From Ilyonectria destructans (taxonomy: Eukaryota > Ascomycota > Sordariomycetes > Hypocreales > Nectriaceae): 64,000 bases of DNA. The position numbers and the translations under genes were made by a program. Under the pieces are notes generated by a model. It was given only the letters and a program-made list of their open reading frames with translations. It was not told the DNA's origin and made no database searches. The first letter of the stretch is position 1. Every line of letters starts with the position of its first letter. The stretch covers positions 124,001 to 188,000 of the forward strand of contig JAHEWK010000017.1 of NCBI GenBank assembly GCA_020740775.1, given 5' to 3'. Shown here one piece after another: positions 32,150 through 43,346 of the stretch.

Positions 32150-32605
32150 AGTAACTATTGGGGCTCCGACTTCTTCTTGGGGAGCGTCGTAACCGCAACC
32201 AAGTATTAAGGTTGGCAAATGCTGAGTAGAGTTGCTGTTACATAGTTGTGAATACCAAATGGCCTTAATGGTGAAGTTATCCGTAAGTATTTAAATACGT
32301 TGGACCAGAGTTGGTAGGGCGGCTATGGCCTTATCAAAGGCCGCTCGTTGCTTATCCTAATAACTACTGATGCGTAGGTCATCCAGTCGGCACAATTATA
32401 CGCATCCGCTCGACGAAAGTAAGTGGTCACGGAGAATCAGGCAGCTCTGACGTTAACTGGATTGGTCGCTATTTCAGGATCCAGTGCCTGTTTTCTTTTC
32501 TTCGTTACGACATCAAACTCGTCTTTGGTGAAGCTATCCCAGTCTCCGGGGACCATGTTCTTTGCAGCGTCGAGAGTGGGATTAATATCTGCACCGTCAT
32601 TAGCG
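32150..32605 (-). pseudogene. Decayed second copy of the alpha/beta hydrolase
   Basis: Read on the minus strand in shifting frames, this segment parallels the gene at 28201-29520. GADINPTLDAAKNMVPGD matches SDIAPVLAAAKDLEPGD, NPVNVRAA..YFRRADAY matches DPINVRDT..YFRRTDFY, FDKAIAALP matches FNKAIAALP, NFTIKAIWY matches NFTIEAIWY, and LILGCGYDAPQEE matches LVIGNGFDAAQED. Stops and shifts are frequent. It lies just downstream of the Zn2Cys6 gene that separates the two copies. Confidence 0.8.
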
Positions 32606-33154
32606 ATCTACCCCATAGCAGTGAGTATATCAAGCTGAAGGCATCGTCATCGTTGAGAGTTAAGATAGGTTGCTCGGTAACCTCGGCGCTCGTGACACCT
32701 GTCCATGAGAAGACCTGTCTACATGCGATGTAGCCGCGCGAGGGCCCCAGTTGACTATGACGACCGCTGATGTCGACTGGCATTGAGAGCCCAAAAGAGA
32801 AACAATTTTGCGACGGCAGGACTCCTTCTTTTTTTGGTTGGAAGAGTCATCCGTCGCCCCACGTCTAGCGTATAAGCCAAGCCTGCCTGTTGGAGACCGG
32901 GAATAGAAAAGCCGCAAAATCACCCCAGTAAGCAAATGCCAAGACAATATTGTGGCTGTGTCTTGCGGCTCTCTAGTATGTGCCGTACATATGTTGACTA
33001 AGGGGAGATTGCGCATCTCAGGTCGCTATCGCAATACACTTGCCATTTACGTATGTGATCGTTCGTCACCTACGACGCGTAAGTTAAAAAGCATGGAAAG
33101 GCAAATAGGTAGATTTCCACCATAAAAAAAGACGACTCGACGCCCCAGGTTACG

Positions 33155-33162
33155 CATATAAA
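33155..33162 (+). promoter_or_regulatory. TATA box of the fatty-acid-hydroxylase-type gene
   Basis: CATATAAA. The first in-frame ATG (33172) is only 10 bp downstream, too near for translation, which favours the ATG at 33241. Confidence 0.5.
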
Positions 33163-33240
33163 CCCGCCCTCATGCCCTTAGAATTGAACTTCACTTATTC
33201 AAAGACATCTTATTCTCCATCCTGCCATCTCTTATTCGAT

Positions 33241-34152
33241 ATGACGTCATCAATCATGATCACCGCGGCTGTCTCCAAGATCACGATGCCTGCGCCTAGT
33301 ACGCCGTTGAGGTTGTTGCCAGGGCTCCCGCTTTCTGTGTATTCTTGGGCCATTCAACAGCTCTTCTTCCACGCAACCGGGCTTGCTCTCGAATATTGCG
33401 ACTATAGCGACACACTTCGCCGGTATAGGGTCCGTCCCGTAAATGAGAAGTCGTACCTTGGGCTTTTACCGCGAGTGGTCTTCAACCAGTGCTTCATTCT
33501 TCTGCCAAGTATGGTGATAGCGGAGGCGATTGGATTATGCTTCACTGGCGAAATATCGCTCAACGTGGGGCGTTTCTTGTGCTCACTTCTGGTCATGGCA
33601 GTCGGTCATGATTTCGTTCAGTACTCGACTCATCGATACTTACTACATCAATCCTCTGTTCCGCTCATGCGCGCACTTCGACACTCCGTTCACCATTCCA
33701 CGGGGGCCACTCGAGGCATCAGTGCCTGCTACATGTCAGCACCAGATTTCTTTCTTACGATTGTCCTACCATATCTGCTCCCGCTCGCGATTGTCGGAGG
33801 TGGCGGCTCTGATATCCTGTTCCACACGCTCGTTGCCGGCCTCGGTGCGTTAGGAGGAGTTTACGAACACTCAGGCTATGATTTTGGGGCAAAACTGAGG
33901 CAGCCTCCGCCTCAAGGTTACGATGGCAAGAGGTCACTCCGGACGGTCGTGTCGAGCGTTGCCGCTGCCGCTTTGGACAATCGCGCACATAGCGAGCATC
34001 ATATTCGCGCAAATGTGTCTTTCTCAGACGGCTTTGGTAGTCCAGGAATCTGTGACTGGATGTTCGGAACTCGTTGGGACCTGGTATCGAAGCGTCGCAG
34101 CGATGCGGAGGTGGAATGGCAGGCTCAGCAGAAGGCCAGTAAATCTACCTAG
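33241..34152 (+). CDS. Fatty acid hydroxylase superfamily (di-iron membrane enzyme)
   Basis: Integral membrane di-iron oxygenase of the sterol desaturase/fatty-acid hydroxylase superfamily. The three histidine clusters are visible: GHDFVQYSTHRYLLH, ALRHSVHHSTG (HxxHH) and DNRAHSEHHIRANVSFS (HxxHH). Hydrophobic segments flank them (VFNQCFILLPSMVIAEAIGL, LCSLLVMAVG, LTIVLPYLLPLAIVG). The end FGSPGICDWMFGTRWD is typical of the family. From 33241 the protein has 303 residues; using the ATG at 33172 would give 326, but that ATG is 10 bp after the TATA box. Such enzymes hydroxylate or desaturate lipids, sterols or hydrophobic metabolites in the ER. No introns and no damage are seen. Confidence 0.9.
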   Translation: MTSSIMITAAVSKITMPAPSTPLRLLPGLPLSVYSWAIQQLFFHATGLALEYCDYSDTLRRYRVRPVNEKSYLGLLPRVVFNQCFILLPSMVIAEAIGLCFTGEISLNVGRFLCSLLVMAVGHDFVQYSTHRYLLHQSSVPLMRALRHSVHHSTGATRGISACYMSAPDFFLTIVLPYLLPLAIVGGGGSDILFHTLVAGLGALGGVYEHSGYDFGAKLRQPPPQGYDGKRSLRTVVSSVAAAALDNRAHSEHHIRANVSFSDGFGSPGICDWMFGTRWDLVSKRRSDAEVEWQAQQKASKST

Positions 34153-34608
34153 CATAATGCGAAGGACATGTCAGACGAATAGGTCTGATAGGAAAAGTCA
34201 AGCCTAGTAGAGATTTCAAACCTAGATCAACCTCAACAACCCCTAGATCTTTGGCTTCCGACGGAATTCCTAGGGATAATAGCTAGCTTCTTCCCCTCCT
34301 AGACAGCAGAAAAAGACAAGATCTTCCATCGCAACCTCTCTGTCTGATAAGACTTGTGCATTTTCTGAGCGTAGATTCACTTCCACTTAAACTACTCTCG
34401 TTCACAAGCGCAACATTAGAAACAAATAGTCTATCATTTAAGTTCCATACTAAGTTAGAATAGTAATTTTAAGAATTTTATATATTCTAAGTAATATTCA
34501 CTCTTTCTACTTAAGTTAAATTAAAGCATATTTTAGTATAGCTAAGAACTTTCACAGGCTTCCTCTTTATAGAGATGTATTTTAACATACGATTTTCAGC
34601 ACCACTGT
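34153..34608. other. AT-rich gap, convergent 3' ends
   Basis: No gene. The sequence becomes AT-rich at 34400-34600, possibly mild RIP or simply 3' UTR DNA. Confidence 0.4.
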
Positions 34609-35562
34609 CTACAGAAAGTAGACTGTATTTTTTATAGATCCTAGTTTTTCTATAATAACCTCAACCTTATCTGTGTCCTTTATATAGCCTTCTGGTTTCA
34701 TAAACCATCCGACTCCAGAAGGCGTGCCCGTCATACAAACCGTTCCAGCTCGAACCGTCCTACCGCGTGTGAGGTGAGGAATAATCTGATTGATCTTCCA
34801 GATCATATCACTTGTGTTCTCATTCTGCCGGATTTCGCCGTTTACTTTTGTAGTGAGCTGTAACTGATGCGGATCGCCGACGATTCCGGGGTGGACAATG
34901 TACGGCCCAAATGGTGCGAAAGCGTCAAACGACTTTCCGTAGCTCATCTGGAAGCCGGAAACCTCTTGGGGTATGTAGTTTCGTGCCGAGAGGTCATTGC
35001 CGATTGTGTATCCAAGTACGCAATCCATCGCATCAGCTTCGGTTACATCCTTACAGTCCTTGCCAAAGATGAAGCAAAGTTCGCCTTCATAGTCCAGCTG
35101 CGATTGTGCCTCTGGATGGATATAGATATCGCCAAATGGCCCAGCAATTGAATCGGCAGGTTTTGTGAACACAACAGGCTGACTCGGGACATTGAACTTT
35201 GCACCAGTGTTTGTGAGCCCCAGCCATTAACCAGATTGGCACATGCTTACATACCTTTGTTTCACGAGCATGTCTCGCATAGTTCACCCCAATGCATTGG
35301 AATATTGGTGTTATCTCCAACGGGCAGAGTACCTGAAACCGGGTGTGTTAACGAACCAGGTTAACAATGCCTGGAAATCACGAACCTTGGTAATTGTTTT
35401 CTCCTCGTCTGTGATCTTTAAGCTAGTGAAGGGATTGCCTCGAACGACTTGGACCTTCGAGCCAATTAGGTCTTGTTCTGTCTTCGCTTCTGTCAGATTG
35501 CCGTAACATGTCTCCCCCTCTTCGTCGAGGAAGCGAATGAGATACGCAAAATCGCTAGCCAT
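34609..35562 (-). CDS. Fumarylacetoacetate hydrolase (FAH) family protein
   Basis: Metal-dependent hydrolase/isomerase/decarboxylase of the FAH superfamily. Visible motifs are IGVNYARHARE, FTKPADSIAGPFGDI, the metal-binding DYEGELCFIFGK segment (E-x-E-like), GYTIGNDLSARN, SFDAFAPFGPYIV and MTGTPSGVGW. Exons 35562-35386, 35332-35255 and 35196-34609 join in frame to 280 residues, the usual length. Introns use GTTCGT and GTATGT donors. The gene is divergent from the extradiol-dioxygenase-like gene, and the shared 440-bp promoter has three repeats. Together they resemble a meta-cleavage pair in which a ring is opened and the product hydrolysed or decarboxylated (inference). All family motifs are intact. 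Confidence 0.92.
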
Positions 35563-35754
35563 TGTTTTGGTTGATGCGTTAACCTGGCGCAATCCTTAGC
35601 AGTCGCGACAATCTTTTCTTTAAGTACTTGCAGGTATCTAGTCTGCCCTTTGTGCTCGGTCAGCACGATGCGGCCCCACATCATCGGCTCGCCCCCTCGG
35701 CATGATGTCCAGCTTAATGCCGTTGTGGAGAGCGCGGCCCAAGTATCGGCTTCA

Positions 35755-35915
35755 TTCCCGAAAATCCGGGGAATACGTAATCGAAGCATCCGACCCTACA
35801 ACACAGGTCAGACACTTTCCCTGAAATCCCGGGAATACGAAGCAGCCAACTCCACAGCCCAAGTTGGATATTTCCGCCGAAATCCCGGGGAATACGTAGC
35901 CGAAGCATCCACCCC
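35755..35915. promoter_or_regulatory. Triple repeat in the FAH / dioxygenase divergent promoter
   Basis: Three copies of a unit with core GAAATCCCGGGGAATACG followed by GAAGCATCC or a variant: about 35760-35795, 35822-35850 and 35878-35910, one per ~60 bp. The core contains a CCCGGG palindrome. Placement between two divergent starts suggests a binding site for a common regulator. Confidence 0.65.
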
Positions 35916-36005
35916 GACCGACATAAGCACATATACCCGCGGAGCACTTCTGCCTTGTGTGCCACTCAGACTTGAAACGATTTGTCAAAGCATATCTCGT
36001 TCGCA

Positions 36006-37198
36006 ATGAATAGCACAGCACAACCCAAGATTCAGCTTGATAGGCTGCTATACACTCATTACCAACATCAAAATCTCGATCAGGCAAACAAATTCTTTAT
36101 CGACTTTGGCTTCAAGCCCGTCCAGGAGAGTGAAAACCTCATCTTCTATCGTGGCTTCGGTGAGAACCCTTTCATCTACGTGGCGGAGAGGTCGCCGGAC
36201 AATGCGAGGCACTTTGTGGGAGGCGGCTCGCTCGTCTCTTCGAGCAAAGACCTAGAAGCAGCGTCGCAACTCCCTGGTGCTTCCAACGCCCAAGACTCAA
36301 CAGCACCTGGAGGAGGTCAATTCGTGGACGTCAAGGATCCCAACGGCATCAATGTCCGACTCTTCTACGGTGTGGCTCTCAGGGCAAAAGACAAGCAAAA
36401 GGAGGAGGAACCAAAGCCGGTAGTAATGAATTCTTGGAAAGACAAACCGAGAAAGGGAGAATTCCACCGGTTCGATAAAGGTCCAAGCAGAGTCCACAAA
36501 CTGGGTCATTACGGTCTGGTTGTGGACAAATCCAAGTTCAACACCACTGTGGCCTGGTATCTCTCCACCTTCAATCTAGCTGAGACAGATTCCCTTTTCG
36601 ACAAGGAATCCGGAAAAGACATGATGACTTTTATGCACATTGACAAAGGAAAAGAGTTCACCGACCACCACGTAAGTATGGGCAAGGAACGTGTACACAT
36701 GGTCTTCTTGCATGCCTCATTGCTAGTGAAGGGACTGACAGGGTTTTGGTCAGAGTTTCTTCATCCAGTCACCACCAGAGCCGGTCAAGCAAAGCCGGCC
36801 GCATCATTCTAGCTTCGAGACCGACGATATGGACTCGCAGACCATGGGCCACTACCATCTTCAAGGCAAGGGTTGGACAAACTGCTGGGGCATCGGCAGG
36901 CATCTCTTGGGTAGCCAAATCTTTGACTATTGGTCAGTAGAAAACAATGGGATCCATCTCTTTTTGAATCTTTGCTGACAACACACGACAGGTTTGACCC
37001 TTCTGGAACATTGTGGAACATTATTCCGACGGAGATCTCGTCAACAATGAGACAACTATCTCAAAGGAGCCAGCAGCGCCAGACACCATGGCCGTATGGG
37101 GCCCAAATGTCACGCTTGCTTTCCTGACGACGCGTATTGAGGATATCAAGAAGGGCGCCGCAGTTGCCGCAGTTCAGAATGCAGCTGTTGCCAACTGA
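36006..37198 (+). CDS. Extradiol-dioxygenase-like VOC protein, with a frameshift near the 3' end
   Basis: Two-domain VOC enzyme resembling biphenyl-diol/catechol 2,3-type dioxygenases. The C-terminal domain holds the expected ligands: His in HKLGHYGLVV, His in MGHYHLQGKGW, and Glu in a VEHYSDGDLV-like segment. Exons 36006-36671, 36754-36932 and 36992 onward are supported: the first splice gives FTDHHSFFI and the second YWFDPSG, both typical. After FDPSGT the frame must shift by one base at about 37005-37012 to reach EHYSDGDLVNNETT and the WGPNVTLAFL end (stop 37196-37198). As written, the spliced reading frame loses the third iron ligand. Either a recent one-base deletion inactivates it, or the base call is wrong. 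Confidence 0.8.
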
Positions 37199-37976
37199 GG
37201 GCAGGAGATTAAGAAATGGGCGCGACTATTGAGAGATAGTTCCTGGGTCGCGATAGTGTAGTCCGATAATTGATCGAGTTTGTAACTTTGCACCAGAGTC
37301 CCCTGACATCTAATGACGAGATCAACCGAACATTGTGGACTATTTGTTATTGTACCACGTGCGGCCCTGCCAAGCCAACTGTGCCACTCGCCCGCAAGTA
37401 CTCCGTACGGTGGGATGTATTCAATTTGAATCCAGGTACCGGCGGCCTAGTTCAAATTGGACGCCACCTGACTGCCGCTTTTGACCCCTATTTTCCTGAA
37501 TCTAACACACTCCATGCCACGAGATTTTATCCCCGAACCCCTCTTTTCTTAGTTATCCCGGCTAGCCCTCTTTCGTTCGTCTGACAACTAAGCTGTACGT
37601 ACATGTGACGCGGCATTAACGACTGATAAAGCCGTCTCCACACCCCCAATAAAATGCCGGGACTAGCTGTGACGGCATCGGTGCCGAGAAGTCGAGACAG
37701 ACAGACGCACTAATCGTAGCGGGGGGGGGTTAGTTACCGGTATAACGGAAGTAGTATGGGGTAAAATGGGTCTTGTGACCATCTGATGTGGCGTTAGGGA
37801 GGACCCTCGCAGGGCACTGATATTCAATGCTGGCTTCATGCACAAGCTCATGCGAACTCATTACCTGCGTGTGTATATCATTGACGGAAGTGAAGAATTC
37901 CATTACTGCGCTGAACGAGTACGACGTCCACCCTGTCACCGTCACGAGCTCGGATATCTATTTTGCATCGAAAACC
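37199..37976. other. Intergenic, no gene recognised
   Basis: No family motifs on either strand; includes a G run of about 10 near 37720. Confidence 0.4.
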
Positions 37977-38772
37977 ATGGGAGAGATGAGATCTAGTGTT
38001 AAGAATGTTGCCCTCGCCGGAGTAAGTTTCGGATTTCCCTTGAGAACTCGAATCACTTCAGGAAAAAGGCTTCTAGTTCCTGCCAAGTTCAATACTAATA
38101 TACATCGCGAAGGCTACGGGGATGCTTGGCTCACACATCTTGGCCGCTTTTTGTCAGAACGAGCGATACAATTTGACGGCCCTCGTCCGCGACAAGTCGA
38201 GCATGCCTTTCTTTCCGGCGCAGGTTATGGTCATTCAAGTCGACTACGAGTCGCACGAGAGTCTTGTTTCTGCCCTTCAAGGACAGGACGTTCTCGTCTC
38301 GGTTTTGGGAAAATCTGCGCTACATTGCCAGGGACGGCTAGTTGATGCCGCCATCGTGGCCAATGTGCAACGTTTCATCCCAGCTGAGTTCGGAGCGAAC
38401 CTGAAGAACCCCAAAACCAGGTCGTTCCCAACATATGCTTCGAAAGTATGCCTCGAGGACCAGCTAATGCGAAATTGCAAGCTGTCTAACTTATCGTATA
38501 CGTTAATCTATACGAATTGTCTGTTGGACTGGGCGATTACGAGTCAAGGCGCTTTGCTGGTCGATCCATCCCAACGTCTTGTTAAACTGTACGATGGCGG
38601 AAATACCACGTTTTCTATGACAAGCATGGCAACAGTAGGCCGCACCGTGGTCACTGTCCTTGATCACTATGACGAAACTGCCAACCGAGCAATCTGTGTA
38701 CATGATGTTGCCATATCTCAAATTGAGCTTTTGGGAACGCGTGTCGGAGAACAGATTCTCATACCTTGGTAA
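37977..38772 (+). CDS. NmrA-like / isoflavone-reductase-like protein, short form
   Basis: Exon 1 (37977-38021) encodes KNVALAG and joins exon 2 (38113-38772) at GTAAGT..GAAG to complete the Rossmann motif VALAGATGMLGSHIL. It also has FIPAEFGAN (family FIPSEFG), the conserved lysine in TYASKVCLEDQL, and LIYTNCLLDWAI. The protein is 234 residues, shorter than the usual ~300, because a stop follows EQILIPW. A GTAACG at that point could be a splice donor, but no plausible downstream exon is seen in the AT-rich flank. It may be C-terminally truncated. It lies downstream of the dioxygenase in the same orientation and is unrelated in position to the NmrA-like gene at 25442. Confidence 0.75.
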
Positions 38773-39539
38773 CGGATAGACGACTTGGGAGAGGAAGGAC
38801 CAAGATCTTAGCTACTACCTAGATGATCCAGACTCCGGATATGAAAGTCTTAGGTAGTGAGATAGGCAATACCTACTATAGTCGAGTCAAGGGATCTTCA
38901 ACAAGATAGGAGAGTAGGGTATCTATTGACTTTAGTTCTAGCGGACGGGCTTTTTGAAATCAACGTATATCTATCAGTTTCATTTCAAAGCTTATATCAG
39001 TAACTTTGAATAAGGATGTGAGACTGGAGCCGAACTTCGGTGTAGGTAAACAGTCCAATACTTAAAGAGACAAAAGACGGCGTATACTTACGAATTATAT
39101 AGCGGAACTTAACTGCCAGTCGCTTATACTATATTACTTACTATATATCGTAAAACCTATAATAAAGTCTTTAGCCTATTTGATAATCGAGGTGCCAAAG
39201 ACCCAGGCTGGTGTATAGCAAGGCCCAATGACCAGCGTCGAAAGCGGGCTAGTGTATGATATAGCTAAGTCGGACTGAATAACAACTCCATGAGAAACAT
39301 TCAAAATCTGGGGTTCCCAGATTCAATTTTATAGGGTTTAACTTACAATATAGCGCTACTAAATAAAGTTACTTCTCGTCCAAGCTGTAGGTATTGCCGT
39401 AGCCACCAGCGCCTCGGCCACAATATGTGTACGACCTTCATAAGAAGCAAGCAAGTAGGCAAGAGCAATTACTAACATCCCTAATGCAATCAACTTAAAG
39501 AGAAATTCAGCGATATTATCAATTTCCCGAACACCAACA
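38773..39539. other. AT-rich gap, start of the RIP-affected block
   Basis: No gene. AT content rises from here toward the transposon block. Confidence 0.4.
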
Positions 39540-40920
39540 GTTATAACATAACGATATCTGGCTACTGGTCTATATAAGAGTCCTCGCTTCAGCCGGCTTG
39601 TATATTGCGGCCTACTACCGCCCATGCTGTATCAGAAGCCCTAAAGATCATTAGCAACACCAGGAATTGTTACTTCGCTATAAAGGGTCGTGGCCATGCT
39701 CCCGCAGCAGGATTCGCAAACGTGGACGGTGGTGTTACTATTGATATGACCACCCTCTCGTCCGTTTCTCTCAACGAAGACTTTACCGTGGCAAGCATCG
39801 GCGCTGGTGCAAAGTGGCTCGACGTTTACGATTATCTCGACGGGTCGGGAGTGCAAGTAGCGGGTGGTCGCAACGGCAATGTTGGCGTGGCAGGACTACT
39901 CCTCGGCGGAGGAATATCGCACTTCACCACTAAAGCCGGATGGGCTTGCAATAGGGTGATCAACTACGAGGTCGTACTCGCGAATGGATCACTTATTAAT
40001 GCTAACAAGGACTCTCACTCAGACCTATTTTGCGCACTGAAAGGAGGCGGCAATAACTTCGGAGTGATTACACGATTCGACCTTGCAACCTTTCCACAGG
40101 GAGACGTATTAACGATAACTATCCTATACAACATATCTCAAAGAGAGGAGGTGTTTCGAGTATTTACAGACTTACTTGACTCATCCACATACGATCCTTT
40201 AGCATCCCTAATTACAGGCCTCCTCTACAGTTCAGCATCTAAGGTATGGACGTTGACATCCTCCGCGGTATATATTAAGCCGGTGTCCCAGCCCGAGATA
40301 TTCAAACCTCTCACTACCATTCCCCATAAGAGCCTTATCAATAATATTACGTCCTTAGCGGAATTCGCTAATGAGAAAGAAACACCACCATTATAAGTCC
40401 CAGCTTTAAAGTTAAAATAGCCCAAGTCTCACCATTATAGAAATTGGCTTTTTGCTATAGCAACATTCAAACCTTCAGCTAGGAATATGCAAGAGATGTT
40501 TAATAATTTGAACGACACGGTATTTTCTTTAAACCCAGAAGGCGGCGTGACGTGGAGTATCGCCTTTAAGCCTTTGGTGGGAGCTATGTTAGAGAGCTCC
40601 CAGTACTATAATGTTCTCGGCTTAAAATTAGCTAAGGATGGCTTTAGTAAGTTAATAGGTATTATCGTATAGACGTTCAGTGATAACTTTATAGTCGTTC
40701 TCATCTCCGCCTTGTGGCCAAACTCGGCGGTCAGCTCGGACATTCAAGCAATAGCTGAGTCTGTCTTGTCGACTTGGCAGAATAAGGCACATTTAAATAG
40801 ATTATCATAAAGGTTCCAATATCTAAACTATACGGCACTATTTCAAAAGCCTTTTGAGTCCTATAGCAAGGATGATTTGCGCTGGCTCAAATCAGTCAGT
40901 GGGAAGTATGACGAACGATA
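39540..40920 (+). pseudogene. FAD-linked oxidoreductase (berberine-bridge-enzyme type), RIP-decayed
   Basis: Clear FAD_binding_4 sequence: RPTTAHAVSEALKII, FAIKGRGHAPAAGFANVDGG, VASIGAGAKWLDVYDYL, GGRNGNVGVAGLLLGGGIS and ALKGGGNNFGVITRFDLATFP. C-terminal pieces (FSLNPEGGVTWSI, and YLNYTALFQKPFESYSKDDL..VSGKYDE) follow in broken frames up to 40920. Upstream, ISGYWSI and TAG and ESSLQPACI show the lost N-terminus. Stops are of the CAA/CAG-to-TAA/TAG type and the 3' half is AT-rich. The flavin-linking His of GGRGHxP-type loops is present (GRGHAP). Such oxidases are common in secondary-metabolite clusters. This copy is inactive. Confidence 0.85.
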
Positions 40921-41527
40921 GATCCTGCAAAAGAAAGTTGGAGGATTTAAAGTTTCATCCTGAGCCCAAATATATGAGAATATGTATGAATTTCTCTACA
41001 CTATTAGCTTCCACAACAGCAAAGAATACAGTATCGCTAGGCAACATTGATGCATATCAATGATCCGGAATACTCTCAGTTGAGCCGAAACTTGGTGTAA
41101 AGGTACAGTCTTGTTAGTTGCAGGACCGGGTAATGGAGATTGTCTTAGTCTAGTAGGTAAAGTTGTTAGGTCCTTAGGTTTAACAATGACTTGAAATAAA
41201 TAGTCATTATAGCGTACAAAAGACGCTATCCATGCTTGACCGTCGCTTAATAACAGTGTATGGGCTTTTGATCCAGCGGTCAGCTGGGTTGCAATACGTC
41301 ATAGACTTTTCCATTCCCACTAGCATGTCAAATCTCTAACCTGGACACAGTAATCCATTCATCATACGCCTAGAAAACATTCCGCTCTTAACCATAAGGA
41401 CCAGGTAATCAATCCTTTACAGCCATTAAAATATCTCAAATAACGGTTCTTTATTCTAGAAGACATATATCTACGAAATATCCTACGGCAAAGCGCCTTA
41501 TGGATACAGTATCTGAGGCCCATCACA

Positions 41528-41937
41528 TGTCCTATCGCATAGGTCGTAGTGAGTAAGGCGTTTTGACGTTCGAACCATACAAATCAGCCATACTGCTATT
41601 ATGGCGCTTCCGAACCGTTCCAATCGCGCAAAAGAGTGCTGAAGATCTATAGAAGAAATTTAAAGAGTTTAAAGATCAGGACGACTTTATGGGAATGGAT
41701 ATGACACGCAAGTTTATCCAGATGGACATAACTCGGGCCAAACGATACGCAAATCATACAGGCGGACGCAAATATAAGAAAGAGACGAAGGAGGAACTTT
41801 CTCGGAGCGATAAAAATCCCGATAGGGATAACAAGGAGCGGGCAAGTCTAATATTCCAAACGGTACTGAGAACAATATAAAGCTGATGACTACCAAAACC
41901 TAAAACGGGATTTTTTAAAGCAGCAGAAACAATAGAA
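41528..41937 (+). pseudogene. DUF4385 protein gene, RIP-decayed
   Basis: Reading one frame across stops gives YRIGRSE, TAA, GVLTFEPYKSAILLLWRFR, IAQKSAEDL, TAG, KKFKEF, FMGMDMTRKFIQM, TRAKRYANHTGGRKY and, at the end, DDYQNLKRDFLKQQKQ. This is the DUF4385 signature order. The TAA fits a former CAA and the TAG a former TGG, both RIP products. The function of DUF4385 is not established. Confidence 0.75.
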
Positions 41938-42115
41938 TAATTCTTGATATATATAAGCTCGAGTCCCGACTCTTAATGATAGTTGTCTATCCAGAAGTCT
42001 TACCAGTACTATACTTGAAAGATAATAGCAGCGATACTAAAGTGAAAGCTTTATTAATACAGTCGCGACCAAGACGAAACATTCAACACGTTCAAAACAA
42101 TCCTTCAGTCCTTAT

Positions 42116-42713
42116 TCACAGCTTGATTTCAGAGAGCCCAAGCTCATAGTGCTCAATAATAGAATCTTGAGCTATCTCGATCTGCTTAATCAAGCCTGTA
42201 CATTCGTCGAAGTGGAAGAAGTCAGTACTATTAAAGCTAATAGGAGCACCTTCTTTAAGCATGCTGTAATATACCATATTAGTAAACAGGATCCCAAGCT
42301 TCATTTCCAGTGCGGTCAACCTACGTTTTAATGGGGTTGAAGTCTGGTCCAATAACGGCATTGAGCATCCATCGCAAGACCAAGTTTTGACCCTCGCCAC
42401 CAGCCGTCTACAGCACGATAAACTCATATTTGCTCCATCCCTGTCCTGCAAGCTGCACAAAATCGATGATTGCCTTTAAAGAGTTGATGGGTAAGTACAC
42501 CGTCTTGTTGCCGGTGAACAGACGATCGATGTGCATCTTCGCATCTGCGTTGAAGGTAGCCATCTCGAGGGAGAGGTCGCCATTCCAGATCCAGACGTAC
42601 TGATCGAGAATCTCCTTTTGATTCTCGTAGTGAGGCTTACGTGCGGCTGATGCGGAATATGGAAACATAGATAAGGCTCCGAGAGCTGTTGTGATGATAA
42701 AAGACGCGATCAT
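42116..42713 (-). pseudogene. Secreted SnoaL-like protein, disrupted
   Basis: The start at 42713 gives a signal peptide (MIASFIITTALGALSMFPYSASA). An NTF2/SnoaL-like domain follows (YVWIWNGDLSLEMATFNADAK, INSLKAIIDFVQLAGQGWSKYEF). A TAG after EFIVL interrupts the frame, yet coding sequence resumes at once (GGEGQNLVLRWMLNAVIGPD). A further frame change leads to the C-terminal TDFFHFDECTGLIKQIEIAQD. The stop is consistent with CAG-to-TAG. It is probably inactive, unless unseen introns repair it. Confidence 0.65.
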
Positions 42714-43346
42714 TTTCGGGATGTGTTCTTAAGTATTTTAGTAAGGGAAGTTAACAAATGAGTGATACCTTAAAGCTGGGAGTAAAGCAGCATTTATATA
42801 AAACACCTATGCTTACCATCTTACTAGGATGTTTCGTCGCTATGCTAGATCTTCGCGGCTCGCATCTTGCGTAAGATTTACTATAGTGTACTTACGAGAC
42901 GCGAGTGCGGTTATTTAACCGCGGCGTGCAAGTAACATCTTCTCAATAAGACACCATGAAATATTTCCGCTTACTACTGGAATGGCTCGAAACGAACTAC
43001 GATGTTCTCCCTTAGCAGTCACCTTATATTCCTTGGGTTCATCACCAAGCCCGGCCGTATCGTGCTCTTATAATTCGAGAGGATAGTAATGATACACCCG
43101 GAGGATTCATTGTCAGTCCCAGAGGTACAGTCTGATCAATCTGTCTGTGATGCAATTCAACGAATGGGAAGGTAGTCGTCATCGTCAAAGAAGACCCCGT
43201 CACTTATCTGCATTTCAACAAACCTTCTACAAGACCAGGTTTCGGTATTATAAAGGAATGTGAGGCTTCAAAATCACCAATAACAATTGAAGGACATGGT
43301 CAGTATCTGATACGCGATGCAGTTTCAATAAAACTTTTTGGATGTG

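Noticed and set aside
33172..33240. Upstream ATG for the fatty-acid-hydroxylase-type gene
   Set aside because: Only 10 bp downstream of a good TATA box; transcription should start after it.
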